The position numbers and the translations under genes are program-made. DNA of 53,461 nt from Candidatus Moraniibacteriota bacterium (GTDB lineage: Bacteria > Patescibacteriota > Minisyncoccia > Moranbacterales > UBA9337), in the NCBI GenBank assembly GCA_023229615.1, contig JALNYX010000002.1, positions 8,797 to 62,257 on the forward strand. Direction: 5' to 3'. The number at the start of each line of letters is the position of its first letter. Position 1 is the first letter of the stretch. The notes under the pieces are model-generated. The model worked only from the letters and a program-made list of their open reading frames with translations, ran no database searches and had not been told where the DNA came from. Positions 33,713 through 41,599 of this stretch are shown here, in pieces.

Positions 33713-33741
33713 TTGACATAATCCCTGTTTTTACGTAATCT
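33713..33741 (+). promoter_or_regulatory. Promoter of thiI, close to the start codon
   Basis: TTGACA (33713-33718), a 17-base spacer and TAATCT (33736-33741). The predicted transcription start (about 33748) is only about 3 bases before the ATG at 33751, so the message would be leaderless. Confidence 0.6.
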
Positions 33742-33750
33742 TAACGGGAT

Positions 33751-34956
33751 ATGAAGCGACACATCATAATCCACTACAATGAAATTGCCCTTAAGGGAGG
33801 AAATCGCCGATATTTCGAAACTATCTTAATTCAAAACATTCAGACCTTCCTCCAGCGAGATTTTCCGGAAATGCAGTTTGAAACCAAAAATCTCTTTGGG
33901 CGTATTTTAGTTTCCACATCAAAAAGCATCGACGCTGAAGCGGAAAATAAAATAACGGAAATTCTCAAGCTTGTTTTTGGAATTGCCAATTTTTCTTTTG
34001 CTTGGAATTTTTCCCGCGATCTGGAAGAAATTCAAAAAAATATCTGGCAAATCGTCAAAAAAGAAAAACTCGAAAAAAAATTGAAAACATTCAGAATAAG
34101 CGCTCGCCGATCAGACAAAAGCTTCCCTCTCACCTCAAATCAAATCAACCAACAAATTGGAAGCTACTTATTTTTGAAACTTGAAAAAAAATTCCCAAAA
34201 ATAAAAGTAAGCCTAAAAAATCCAAATCTAAACTGCTTCATTGAAATAACTGAAAAAACATCCTTCGTTTATTTTGAGAAAATAAAAGGAGCCGGAGGAA
34301 TTCCGGTTTCAGCCTCCGGTAAAGCCTTGGCACTTCTCTCTGGAGGAATTGATTCTCCGGTCGCTGCCTACTTCGGAATGAAAAGAGGAGTAAAAATCGA
34401 TTTTATCCATTTTCATTCTCTGCCTTTTGTTTCACCGGCATCAATAGAAAAAGTCAAACAATTGGCAAAAATCACATCCAGATTTCAACCGAGTTCTAAA
34501 ATATTTCTCGTTCCATTTGGAAATATTCAAAAAGAAATATTAATCAATATTCCAGAAAAATTACGCATACTTTTTTATCGCCGTTTAATGATGCAAATCT
34601 CTGAATCCATTGCTAAAAAAGAAAAGTATTTGGCCCTCTATACCGGAGAATCAGTCGCCCAGGTTGCCTCGCAAACTCTGGAAAATATCCACGCCACCAA
34701 TGAAGCGGTAGAAATTCTCGTTCTACGACCATTAATTGGCTTCGACAAAGAAGACATCATCGCCAAGGCGCAAGAAATCAGAACATTTGAGACATCCATC
34801 ATTCCCCATCAAGATTGTTGCACCCGTTTTGTCCCCAAACATCCTGAAACGCGCGCTAAAATTGAAGAAATAAAAAAAGCCGAAAAAAATCTCGACATAC
34901 CAAAAATCATTCAATCAGCTTTAAAAAATATGGAGATTGAAAAAATAAATCAATAA
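33751..34956 (+). CDS. thiI: tRNA 4-thiouridine synthetase ThiI
   Basis: ThiI puts sulfur into uridine-8 of tRNAs (and in some bacteria also feeds thiamine synthesis). The 401-residue protein has the ferredoxin-like N-terminal domain, a THUMP domain (about residues 60-165), and the PP-loop ATPase with SGGIDSPVAAYFGMKRG near residue 195 and the region HQDCCTRFVPKHPETRA. There is no C-terminal rhodanese domain, which is normal for many bacteria. Tgt elsewhere in the window means two tRNA-modification enzymes are kept. Confidence 0.95.
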   Translation: MKRHIIIHYNEIALKGGNRRYFETILIQNIQTFLQRDFPEMQFETKNLFGRILVSTSKSIDAEAENKITEILKLVFGIANFSFAWNFSRDLEEIQKNIWQIVKKEKLEKKLKTFRISARRSDKSFPLTSNQINQQIGSYLFLKLEKKFPKIKVSLKNPNLNCFIEITEKTSFVYFEKIKGAGGIPVSASGKALALLSGGIDSPVAAYFGMKRGVKIDFIHFHSLPFVSPASIEKVKQLAKITSRFQPSSKIFLVPFGNIQKEILINIPEKLRILFYRRLMMQISESIAKKEKYLALYTGESVAQVASQTLENIHATNEAVEILVLRPLIGFDKEDIIAKAQEIRTFETSIIPHQDCCTRFVPKHPETRAKIEEIKKAEKNLDIPKIIQSALKNMEIEKINQ

Positions 34957-34958
34957 AA

Positions 34959-34984
34959 AAACTTGACCACTGCCGGTCAAGTTT
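34959..34984 (+). terminator. Bidirectional intrinsic terminator between thiI and a secreted-protein gene
   Basis: AAACTTGACC-ACTGCC-GGTCAAGTTT is a perfect 10-bp stem, followed by T residues on the plus strand and preceded by A residues (T on the minus strand). It serves the converging genes on both sides. Confidence 0.93.
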
Positions 34985-35012
34985 TTTTGACACATTTATC
35001 AAGAAAAATTAC

Positions 35013-35912
35013 CTAGTAATTATTTGGATTTTTCCATACGCTAGGAACTTGAGGGGTACTCTTTTCTTCCTTAGACACATTGCTTTGCGCCTGTCCAATT
35101 CCTTTTTGAAATGTTTGTAAAATAAATTTAGACAGAACAGACGTAATAACTTCAGGCGTATAATTAGCTGATGAAATCATCTCAAATGCCATAGCCATAC
35201 TTTCTTCTTTAAGAGATTTTACCGTTGATCCGGGAGTAATTGTCTTTCCATTACTTTCGACACCTTCATATCCTCCTCCGACAATCGCCTTTATTTCAGC
35301 TTCTTTCTCTTTCTTTCTTTGCTCCTCTATTATATTCGTCTGCAATTTCAAAGCACTTCCCATCGGATTAGTTTCTCTGAGCGCACTAAACATTCTCCAT
35401 CCAGCAGTTCCCGACAAAGAAGAAGTTGGATCCCCGATAATTTCATCGATAAAGGAATTTTTCTTTACTGAACTATTGCTACCTATTACCTGACTTTTCG
35501 CATATTCAGTTAAATAACGTGAGTAATTAAAATCTCCACTATTTGAAATATAATTAACCCTGGAATTTTTCCCACCAACAGAGGCTGAAATCAAATCATT
35601 TGTATATAAAGCAATCTCATCTCTGGAAGCATCGAAAAGATATTCATCCCAATCTTGAATTATAAGAGAACCTCCGCGAGAAGATCCGGAAAGCAAGCTA
35701 TCTACCTGATCATTAATCATTTCCGCTGCCGCCTGCTTCAAAGTGCCGAGAACCGCCCCGTGCATTTCAAACGCCATTTCATCAAGCATTTGACCATAAG
35801 CAAAACCAACTATATCCGGCCATGCTACCGTAGCACTGGATTTGTTAACAGAAAATCCAAAAGATACAATACTGATAACTCCCACTATTGCTAATTTAAA
35901 TCTCAATTTCAT
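35013..35912 (-). CDS. Secreted protein of unknown function
   Basis: The 299-residue protein has a signal peptide (about residues 7-28, ending SSATVAWPD). The mature part is helical and hydrophilic, with a region rich in E and K (about residues 195-215) and a proline/serine-rich end (STPQVPSVWKNPNNY). Similar proteins occur near type IV pilus or secretion-type genes in Patescibacteria, as far as I recall, but nothing in the sequence itself proves such a role. It starts 4 bases after the stop of the TSP3-repeat gene upstream, so they form an operon. Confidence 0.6.
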   Translation of the reverse strand: MKLRFKLAIVGVISIVSFGFSVNKSSATVAWPDIVGFAYGQMLDEMAFEMHGAVLGTLKQAAAEMINDQVDSLLSGSSRGGSLIIQDWDEYLFDASRDEIALYTNDLISASVGGKNSRVNYISNSGDFNYSRYLTEYAKSQVIGSNSSVKKNSFIDEIIGDPTSSLSGTAGWRMFSALRETNPMGSALKLQTNIIEEQRKKEKEAEIKAIVGGGYEGVESNGKTITPGSTVKSLKEESMAMAFEMISSANYTPEVITSVLSKFILQTFQKGIGQAQSNVSKEEKSTPQVPSVWKNPNNY

Positions 35913-35916
35913 CTTT

Positions 35917-36903
35917 TTACAAATTAATTGGAAGGGCCTGGATACCCAATTCTGAAAATTCGCTTTCTACTTCTTGCGTAAAATCAGAAACTAAAGTCAA
36001 CAAACCTTCAACCTTGGAAAGATTGGCTATTGTTTCAATTGGATCGCTAGAATCCGGCTTAACTTCATCCCCCAAAGACACGGCATATTTCAATATCTTT
36101 AATCCTTTTATGTGCAACTCCAAAAAATTTTCCGGAACCTCTATTTCCTGCAATTGATCCATTGATCCTTCGGCTTTGCCTGCTAATTCTTCGAAATACG
36201 AAACATTAGAAAGAGATGTGGAAAAAGTTTCCACTTGACTCATAAAATCATTAGCAAAAGTCTTAATATCTTTTTCACTAGAAATACTATAAGGAAGATT
36301 ATTTATCGCCAAATAAGATACTGCTGTCAAATATTCAACTGCATCCTCCTTTTCTCTTTCTTCTCTTTTTTCATCACTCAAACTTGAATAATTTTGTTTT
36401 TTTATTTTAATCAAACTTTCATCCACATCAGGGAGGTCTTCAAAAGAAATTTTTGAATTCAACGTATTTTGAACTAATTCATCAATATCTGCCAAGTTCA
36501 CATTTCCATCACCAGAATTTGCATTTGAGATCAAACTTGCAACACCTGCTGACAATTCTTGTGTAAGATTTTCATTCACAGCAACTTCTTGTTCTCCGCC
36601 CACACCCTCTGTTTCGAGTTTGTTACTACTGCTAACAATCTTATCTCCAGGAGCAGGCTTAAGCGGATCATAACCGCTCTTCAATTCTATTCCATCAGAA
36701 TATCCATCCATATCAGTATCGGGAAGATTCGGATCTGTTCCATATGCCAATTCTTCCTGATCGCTCAATCCATCTTGATCAGAATCTGCAAATATATTCT
36801 TGTTAGAAGAAGAATTATTTTGCGCTATCGCATGAACAGAAAAACCCGCTACAACCAGCGCCACAAATATTAACAATGTTGTTTTTATTTTTTTTATTTC
36901 CAC
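35917..36903 (-). CDS. Exported protein with calcium-binding thrombospondin type 3 repeats
   Basis: A 328-residue protein with a signal peptide (about residues 9-27) and two TSP3-type/EF-hand-like repeats right after it: DSDQDGLSDQEELAYGTDPN and DTDMDGYSDGIELKSGYDP, with the Asp ligands in D-x-D-x-D-G. The rest is helical and acidic. TSP3 repeats bind calcium in extracellular proteins. The gene is followed 4 bases later by another secreted protein, so the two probably act together. Partner and target unknown. Confidence 0.75.
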   Translation of the reverse strand: MEIKKIKTTLLIFVALVVAGFSVHAIAQNNSSSNKNIFADSDQDGLSDQEELAYGTDPNLPDTDMDGYSDGIELKSGYDPLKPAPGDKIVSSSNKLETEGVGGEQEVAVNENLTQELSAGVASLISNANSGDGNVNLADIDELVQNTLNSKISFEDLPDVDESLIKIKKQNYSSLSDEKREEREKEDAVEYLTAVSYLAINNLPYSISSEKDIKTFANDFMSQVETFSTSLSNVSYFEELAGKAEGSMDQLQEIEVPENFLELHIKGLKILKYAVSLGDEVKPDSSDPIETIANLSKVEGLLTLVSDFTQEVESEFSELGIQALPINL

Positions 36904-37028
36904 TTTTTTTTATTTTAACAAAGTCTTACTTTTATTATACATCATTTTGAATTATACAACAAAATACAATGCAAGCAAATACCTTGATTTAATATACAAT
37001 TTAAGATAAATTAGAATTAACCAAAAAT

Positions 37029-38666
37029 ATGAACAAAATAAGCCAAATAATCGAAAAAATAGAAAACTATCCGACAAATTTCAATTCCTGGAGTATCTCC
37101 TTGCTGGGGATTATCAGCTTGAGAATCTTAATTGAAAATTGGCTGGGCAATTTTAGCACCGACAGCATTTCTTATTTCTTCTTTCATGCCTCTTACAACT
37201 TCTTATTTTTTATTTTTGCATATATTCTCTTTTCTATACTGATAAAATTACTCATAGAAAAAGATTTAAAAAAAATATCCAACTTTTTACTTTTTGGATA
37301 TTCAATCATTCTTCTTCCTCCATTAATCGATCACATAATCTCGCGCGGTCATGGATTTTTCAGTTTTTACGGATTATACGGGTTTTCTGAACTCATAAAA
37401 AGATACTTTACTTTTTTTGGAGACAACCCAGAAATTGGAGTTACCTATGGAGTAAGAATTGAAATTGCATTTTCAGTCCTATCTATCTTTTTTTATAGCT
37501 ATATTAAAACAAGAAAAATCAATAAATCATTAATCACTCTCATTGCGACTTATACAGTTTTTTTCATTCTAGCAACCTTCCCATCTTGGATAACTCTTGC
37601 CATAAAAGGAATTCCGAGCGGTTTCTTATCAATAACCGAATTATCCATTGCTCAAATGTTCCTTTCTCCGGCTAAAATATTCAATCATGAAATTGGAACT
37701 TTTATCAATGCACTGAGTGTAAAAATGAGCATCATTTATTCGCTTCTTGCTCCCATAACCATTTGCATCGGATTCTATTTTTTCCAAAAAGAAAAATTAA
37801 TTTCATTTTTAAAAAACACCAGGCCCCCACAACTCTTATATCACGGCGGCCTTTTGACTCTAGGAATGGGTTTAGGTATGTTATTTACCAATCCTCTGTG
37901 GGATATAAATTTTTTTAACATCTTAAGCTTTTTCGTATTATTGGAAGCAGTTTCCTTCGCCTGGATATCCTCCTCGGTTGTTAATGATATTTTCGATCAA
38001 AAAATAGACGAGATATCCAACAACCAACGTCCTCTCGTAAAAAAGATTATCCCAGTAAATGAATACAAAACAATCGGAGTGATTTTATTCATTTTTTCGA
38101 TATGGTTTTCACTCCTGATTAACGCCAAAGTAGCCATACTTTTAATTGCCTATCAAGCCTTGGCGTGGGTATATTCAGCGTGGCCACTTAGATTAAAAAG
38201 ATTTCCAATCATAGCGACATTTATAAGCTCTGTGGCTTCCACTCTTATAGTTTTTTCCGGATTCATAGTGTCATCACCAAAACAAAATATTGAAAATCTT
38301 CCTTTTTCTATTATTCTTTTACTCTTGATTTCCTATACCATCTCTCTCTCATTAAAAGATATCAAGGATATTAAAGGCGACAAAAATGACGGGGTTTTTA
38401 CTATTCCGGTTATTTTCGGTGAAAAATGGGGGAAAATTATTGTCGGTAGTGGAATTTTCATTTCCTATCTTCTGAGTGTTTTCTTCCTCCGCGAACCGCG
38501 CTTGTTTTGGTGGGCAATCCTGTTTGGAGGAATTTCTTTTTGGATTATCAATTATTCTTCGTTGGATGAAACAAAAAAAATAAACCACCGCAACCTCCCC
38601 TGGTGGATTATGGCTCCTTTGATTTTTTACGGATCAATATTGATAAAAATTATTTTTATCCAATAA
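37029..38666 (+). CDS. UbiA-family prenyltransferase with an extra N-terminal membrane domain
   Basis: The 545-residue protein has a polytopic N-terminal half (about residues 20-250, six or seven helices) not found in ordinary UbiA enzymes, then a UbiA domain with both aspartate motifs: NDIFDQKIDE near residue 317 and DIKDIKGDKNDGV near residue 443. UbiA enzymes attach isoprenoid chains to acceptors such as quinone heads, glycerol phosphate or sugars. Length is nearly double the usual 290 residues. The acceptor cannot be predicted; the fusion suggests an acceptor delivered in the membrane. Confidence 0.85.
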   Translation: MNKISQIIEKIENYPTNFNSWSISLLGIISLRILIENWLGNFSTDSISYFFFHASYNFLFFIFAYILFSILIKLLIEKDLKKISNFLLFGYSIILLPPLIDHIISRGHGFFSFYGLYGFSELIKRYFTFFGDNPEIGVTYGVRIEIAFSVLSIFFYSYIKTRKINKSLITLIATYTVFFILATFPSWITLAIKGIPSGFLSITELSIAQMFLSPAKIFNHEIGTFINALSVKMSIIYSLLAPITICIGFYFFQKEKLISFLKNTRPPQLLYHGGLLTLGMGLGMLFTNPLWDINFFNILSFFVLLEAVSFAWISSSVVNDIFDQKIDEISNNQRPLVKKIIPVNEYKTIGVILFIFSIWFSLLINAKVAILLIAYQALAWVYSAWPLRLKRFPIIATFISSVASTLIVFSGFIVSSPKQNIENLPFSIILLLLISYTISLSLKDIKDIKGDKNDGVFTIPVIFGEKWGKIIVGSGIFISYLLSVFFLREPRLFWWAILFGGISFWIINYSSLDETKKINHRNLPWWIMAPLIFYGSILIKIIFIQ

Positions 38667-38702
38667 AAAAACGGGGGTCTGCAAAAATTCGCAAATCCCC
38701 GG
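38664..38702 (-). terminator. Intrinsic terminator of the 38780-39510 gene pair
   Basis: On the minus strand GGGGATTTGC and GCAGACCCCC form a stem with an 8-base loop, followed by GTTTTTTTATTG. It lies just past the UbiA stop on the opposite strand. Confidence 0.75.
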
Positions 38703-38779
38703 AATATTCCGTTATTACCACCCTTCTACTGCCATTTTTCTCCGTCGCCAAGGGCTTAATATCACACTCACTGTTATTT

Positions 38780-38977
38780 CTACGAAAATATATTAGGAAA
38801 AAGGGACTTGAAAATGATCCACAATATAGTCCCGTTTAACATATATATTGCCTGGGTAATTGGGTCAACATGTACACCATGAAAATTGTTAATGGATGCT
38901 GTGACTACTGGGGAAACAATGAGTGAAATAATTAGAAACACGACTACTCTTGTTTCTGTACTCATATTCTGAAGCAT
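38780..38977 (-). CDS. Small membrane protein, 65 residues
   Basis: Starts MLQNMSTETRVVVFLIISLI, with two membrane helices (about residues 9-27 and 43-61) separated by a polar HGVHVDPIT segment. Its start lies 16 bases inside the end of the upstream 182-residue gene, and an AAGGAGG ribosome binding site sits 7 bases before the ATG. I recognise no family. The strong binding site and overlap point to a real gene that may make a membrane partner for the upstream protein. Confidence 0.7.
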   Translation of the reverse strand: MLQNMSTETRVVVFLIISLIVSPVVTASINNFHGVHVDPITQAIYMLNGTILWIIFKSLFPNIFS

Positions 38978-39510
38978 AATTGATCCTCCTTAAACCGACT
39001 ATTGAGTCTGATTAATTTTGCGTAATCCTTATCGAAAAATGCTTCGCTCATTTTTATTAAGAACTCCCGCAACACTTCTTCGGAGGAAAGCGTCATATTT
39101 TTCAGCAAATCACTTTTTTGATGGGGTACATAAGTAAAAAAGAATAATATCTTCTTCATTAAGCCTTTGCTATCAGGAAGTTCATGCGGCCTTCCAATTT
39201 TTAACTTCAAAATTTCCTCTATTGTTCGTAGTGTCCAAAGATCAAGATCTTCTTTGCTTAAAGCTTTACAACCCCATCCAGCGGCTCCAAATTGTGCCAT
39301 GAGTCGTAGGTCTTTCATGGCCAATAAAATCGCCAAATTCGCAGCCAATACTGGATGCACCACGCCATGACTGCAAAGATCTGATAAATAAAGTTTAACA
39401 TTTTCCTTACCGCCTAAACACATCCAGCTTCCAATAAAACATGGGTCAATTAGTTCAAGTATTGATTCTACTTTTTCTTCTTCACTTTCTTTTGAGACAA
39501 CATTACCCAT
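38962..39510 (-). CDS. Cytosolic protein of unknown function, 182 residues
   Basis: Starts MGNVVSKESEEEKVESILEL. The composition is balanced, with a few cysteines and a helical C-terminal part (LLKNMTLSSEEVLREFLIKM). There is no signal or membrane helix. A strong ribosome binding site (AAGGGGG) is 6 bases before the ATG. It overlaps the next small membrane protein by 16 bases and shares its transcript. I find no family motif. The strong binding sites of this pair differ from the weak or missing ones of most neighbours. Confidence 0.65.
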   Translation of the reverse strand: MGNVVSKESEEEKVESILELIDPCFIGSWMCLGGKENVKLYLSDLCSHGVVHPVLAANLAILLAMKDLRLMAQFGAAGWGCKALSKEDLDLWTLRTIEEILKLKIGRPHELPDSKGLMKKILFFFTYVPHQKSDLLKNMTLSSEEVLREFLIKMSEAFFDKDYAKLIRLNSRFKEDQLCFRI

Positions 39511-39663
39511 AGCTAACCCCCTTGGTTGCTAAATTTTTAAAAAACTTTCATTGTTCTGACTATATAAATTAGCACACATTCAACGGTTAATCAACAGTAT
39601 GTCCTAAAATACGACCTCGGATTTTAAATTTATAATCCAGATTTTCTTTAATTCAAGCCTATA

Positions 39664-39711
39664 TTGACTATACAATTGATGTGTGATATACTGTTGTCAT
39701 AAATAACAACA
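39664..39711 (+). promoter_or_regulatory. Promoter and inverted repeat before the TrmB-type regulator
   Basis: TTGACT (39664-39669), a 17-base spacer, TATACT (39687-39692): near-consensus. A perfect inverted repeat TGTTGT-CATAAATA-ACAACA (39692-39711) covers the expected transcription start and ends 2 bases before the ATG at 39714. It could be the operator for autoregulation. Confidence 0.7.
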
Positions 39712-39713
39712 CT

Positions 39714-40466
39714 ATGAATACTAATCAGGTTTTGAAAAATTATGGCCTTAGTGATGAAGAAACGCGGTTGTATTTGGCTGGTTTGAAATTAGGTGAAGCA
39801 CCTCTGGCAAGAATCGCCAAAGATGCCGGCATCAAAAGAAGTTCGGCCTATCTTATCGCCAAAAACTTGTCCGAAAAAGGTTTGATGGGTAATTTCAAAT
39901 TGCCCGACGGAATGCGCTTTGTCGCCTCTCCTCCTTCGCTTTTGGCAGAACAAGCCAAAAAGAAATTATCTGAAATAAATGAAATTATTCCGGAATTGAA
40001 AGCTATTCAAAAGAAATCCCAATTCAACCCAAAAGTAACTGTTTATGAAGGAAAAGAAGGATACATTGCAATTGCCAATGAATCCCTGAAAAAACCCGGC
40101 TCAATTGTCAGAAGTATTGGATCGCTCCAAAAAATTTACGAAATAGTCGGGCAAGAATATGACCATGATCATTACATGCCAGAAAGAATAAAAAATAATA
40201 TTCGAATCAAAGCGCTATATTTCAAAAAAGAAATTACGGAATTTTTTCCTTCAACTATTTTTACGTCCGAGAAAAATAATCAAGAATTGCGGGAAATAAA
40301 GTTCCTGCCGGAAAATTATGCCGATTCAACGCATATTTTAATATACCAAAACACCGTCGCTATTTTCACTTCTAAAAAAGAATTGATGGCTGTCAAAATT
40401 GAAAGCGAAGAAATCGCCAACAGCGAAAAAAATAAATTCGATCTGATTTGGAGCTTGCTAAAATAA
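39714..40466 (+). CDS. TrmB-family transcriptional regulator
   Basis: A 250-residue protein with an N-terminal winged helix-turn-helix (YGLSDEETRLYLAGLKLGEA, then IAKDAGIKRSSAYLIAKNLS, residues 10-60) and a C-terminal effector domain (about residues 105-245). TrmB-like regulators usually sense sugars in archaea and some bacteria. The gene is the only plus-strand gene between 38.7 and 53.5 kb and has its own promoter with a possible operator. No sugar-uptake gene is next to it, so its target is unknown. Confidence 0.85.
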   Translation: MNTNQVLKNYGLSDEETRLYLAGLKLGEAPLARIAKDAGIKRSSAYLIAKNLSEKGLMGNFKLPDGMRFVASPPSLLAEQAKKKLSEINEIIPELKAIQKKSQFNPKVTVYEGKEGYIAIANESLKKPGSIVRSIGSLQKIYEIVGQEYDHDHYMPERIKNNIRIKALYFKKEITEFFPSTIFTSEKNNQELREIKFLPENYADSTHILIYQNTVAIFTSKKELMAVKIESEEIANSEKNKFDLIWSLLK

Positions 40467-40598
40467 AAACTGCCTTAATCAATATTTAGCAATTGCAATA
40501 TTTTGATTATGCTTTATAAAATTCAAGCATAAAGTGAAAGTCTTCATAAAAAATCTTTGCGCAAAAATATATGATTAAATACCTATTTAAATAGATAT

Positions 40599-41435
40599 TT
40601 AAAATATTTCTAACAGTTTTTTCCAATCTTCCACTGAAAGTTCCTGCGCCCGGACTGTTGGAAGAAATCCCAATTGCGAAAGTATGCTTTCGATTTCTTT
40701 TTTATCTTTATGCAAACTATTGGAAAGATTGTTGGCCAACGTTTTTCTCTTGGCGGAAAACCCCGCTTTCACAATCCGAAAAAACTTTTTTACCTCTTCA
40801 TTATTCCTGCTTCCTGCTTCCTGATTCCTGATTCCTGAAATTTTTATAACCGCGCTATCCACTTCCGGCGCCGGATCAAAAGCTTCCCTTGGAACTTCAA
40901 AAAGTATTTCCGCCTCAGCGTAATATTGCACGCTTGCTGCCAAAATACTCATCTGCCCAGGCTTTGCCACAATCCGCTCTGCTACTTCTTTTTGCACCAT
41001 CAAAATCATCTCACTCGGCGGATTTTCACTTTCCAAAAACAAACGGATTATTTTTGAAGTGATGTAATACGGAATATTAGCGATAACTTTATAACTTACA
41101 ACATCATTAACTTCTAATAGTTTATTTAGATTTATTTCCAGGATATCACCTGAAATAATAGCAGTATTATTTTTAAAATTTAAAATTGAATCATTGGAAA
41201 TTGATTGAAAATTGAAAATTGAAAATTGAAAATTTCCAGCTGTCTTTTTTGCTAATTCTCCATCTTTTTCCACCGCAATCACTTTATTGGATAATTGAGC
41301 TAACTCCTTAGTCAGAACTCCTTTCCCCGGTCCCACTTCCAAAACCACGTCATCACTTTTCAAGTCTGCCGCTTTAATAATTTTTTTTACAACATTTTCA
41401 TCCTTAAGAAAATTCTGTCCCAATCGCTCTCCCAT
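40599..41435 (-). CDS. rsmA: 16S rRNA (adenine-N6,N6)-dimethyltransferase
   Basis: RsmA/KsgA dimethylates two adenines at the end of 16S rRNA. I choose the ATG at 41435 (MGERLGQNFLKDENVVKKII); 7 more codons are open upstream. The 278-residue enzyme has the SAM-binding VVLEVGPGKGVLTKELA and the catalytic ANIPYYITSKIIR (N-I-P-Y motif). Two repeat-derived inserts are in frame: NFQFSIFNFQ near residue 80 and GIRNQEAGSRN near residue 205. Both lie in surface regions. Length is normal for the family plus these inserts. Confidence 0.95.
   Translation of the reverse strand: MGERLGQNFLKDENVVKKIIKAADLKSDDVVLEVGPGKGVLTKELAQLSNKVIAVEKDGELAKKTAGNFQFSIFNFQSISNDSILNFKNNTAIISGDILEINLNKLLEVNDVVSYKVIANIPYYITSKIIRLFLESENPPSEMILMVQKEVAERIVAKPGQMSILAASVQYYAEAEILFEVPREAFDPAPEVDSAVIKISGIRNQEAGSRNNEEVKKFFRIVKAGFSAKRKTLANNLSNSLHKDKKEIESILSQLGFLPTVRAQELSVEDWKKLLEIF
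40804..40838. repeat. TTCCTGA/TTCCTGC heptamer array inside rsmA
   Basis: Five consecutive 7-base units, TTCCTGC TTCCTGC TTCCTGA and so on. On the coding strand it reads TCAGGAA repeats and encodes GIRNQEAGSRN. Confidence 0.9.
41204..41235. repeat. AAAATTG heptamer array inside rsmA
   Basis: Four units of AAAATTG in the same orientation as in ileS, preceded by a diverged one. On the coding strand it encodes NFQFSIFNFQ, nearly the same peptide as in IleRS. Confidence 0.9.
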
Positions 41436-41485
41436 AATTTTAAAATTAATATACAAGATTCACTTGATTAAATAACAAAACTTTC

Positions 41486-41566
41486 GGTTTTCCGGAAAAA
41501 TGTTTTTTTCGTAGCTGTCCGTGTCCCTCGAAAGGACCGGAGAAAAAAATATTTTTCTGGAAAACC
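41486..41566 (+). repeat. Long hairpin between rsmA and the RlpA/G5 gene
   Basis: Arms 41486-41509 and 41543-41566 form a 24-bp stem (22 Watson-Crick pairs plus two G-U pairs when read as plus-strand RNA; two A-C mismatches on the minus strand), enclosing a 33-base loop that itself holds GTCC-CTCGAAA-GGAC with flanking CCG/CGG. It sits between two minus-strand genes. Confidence 0.8.
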
Positions 41567-41599
41567 ATACGAAAATTATCCAAATGCACAGGTCTTAAA

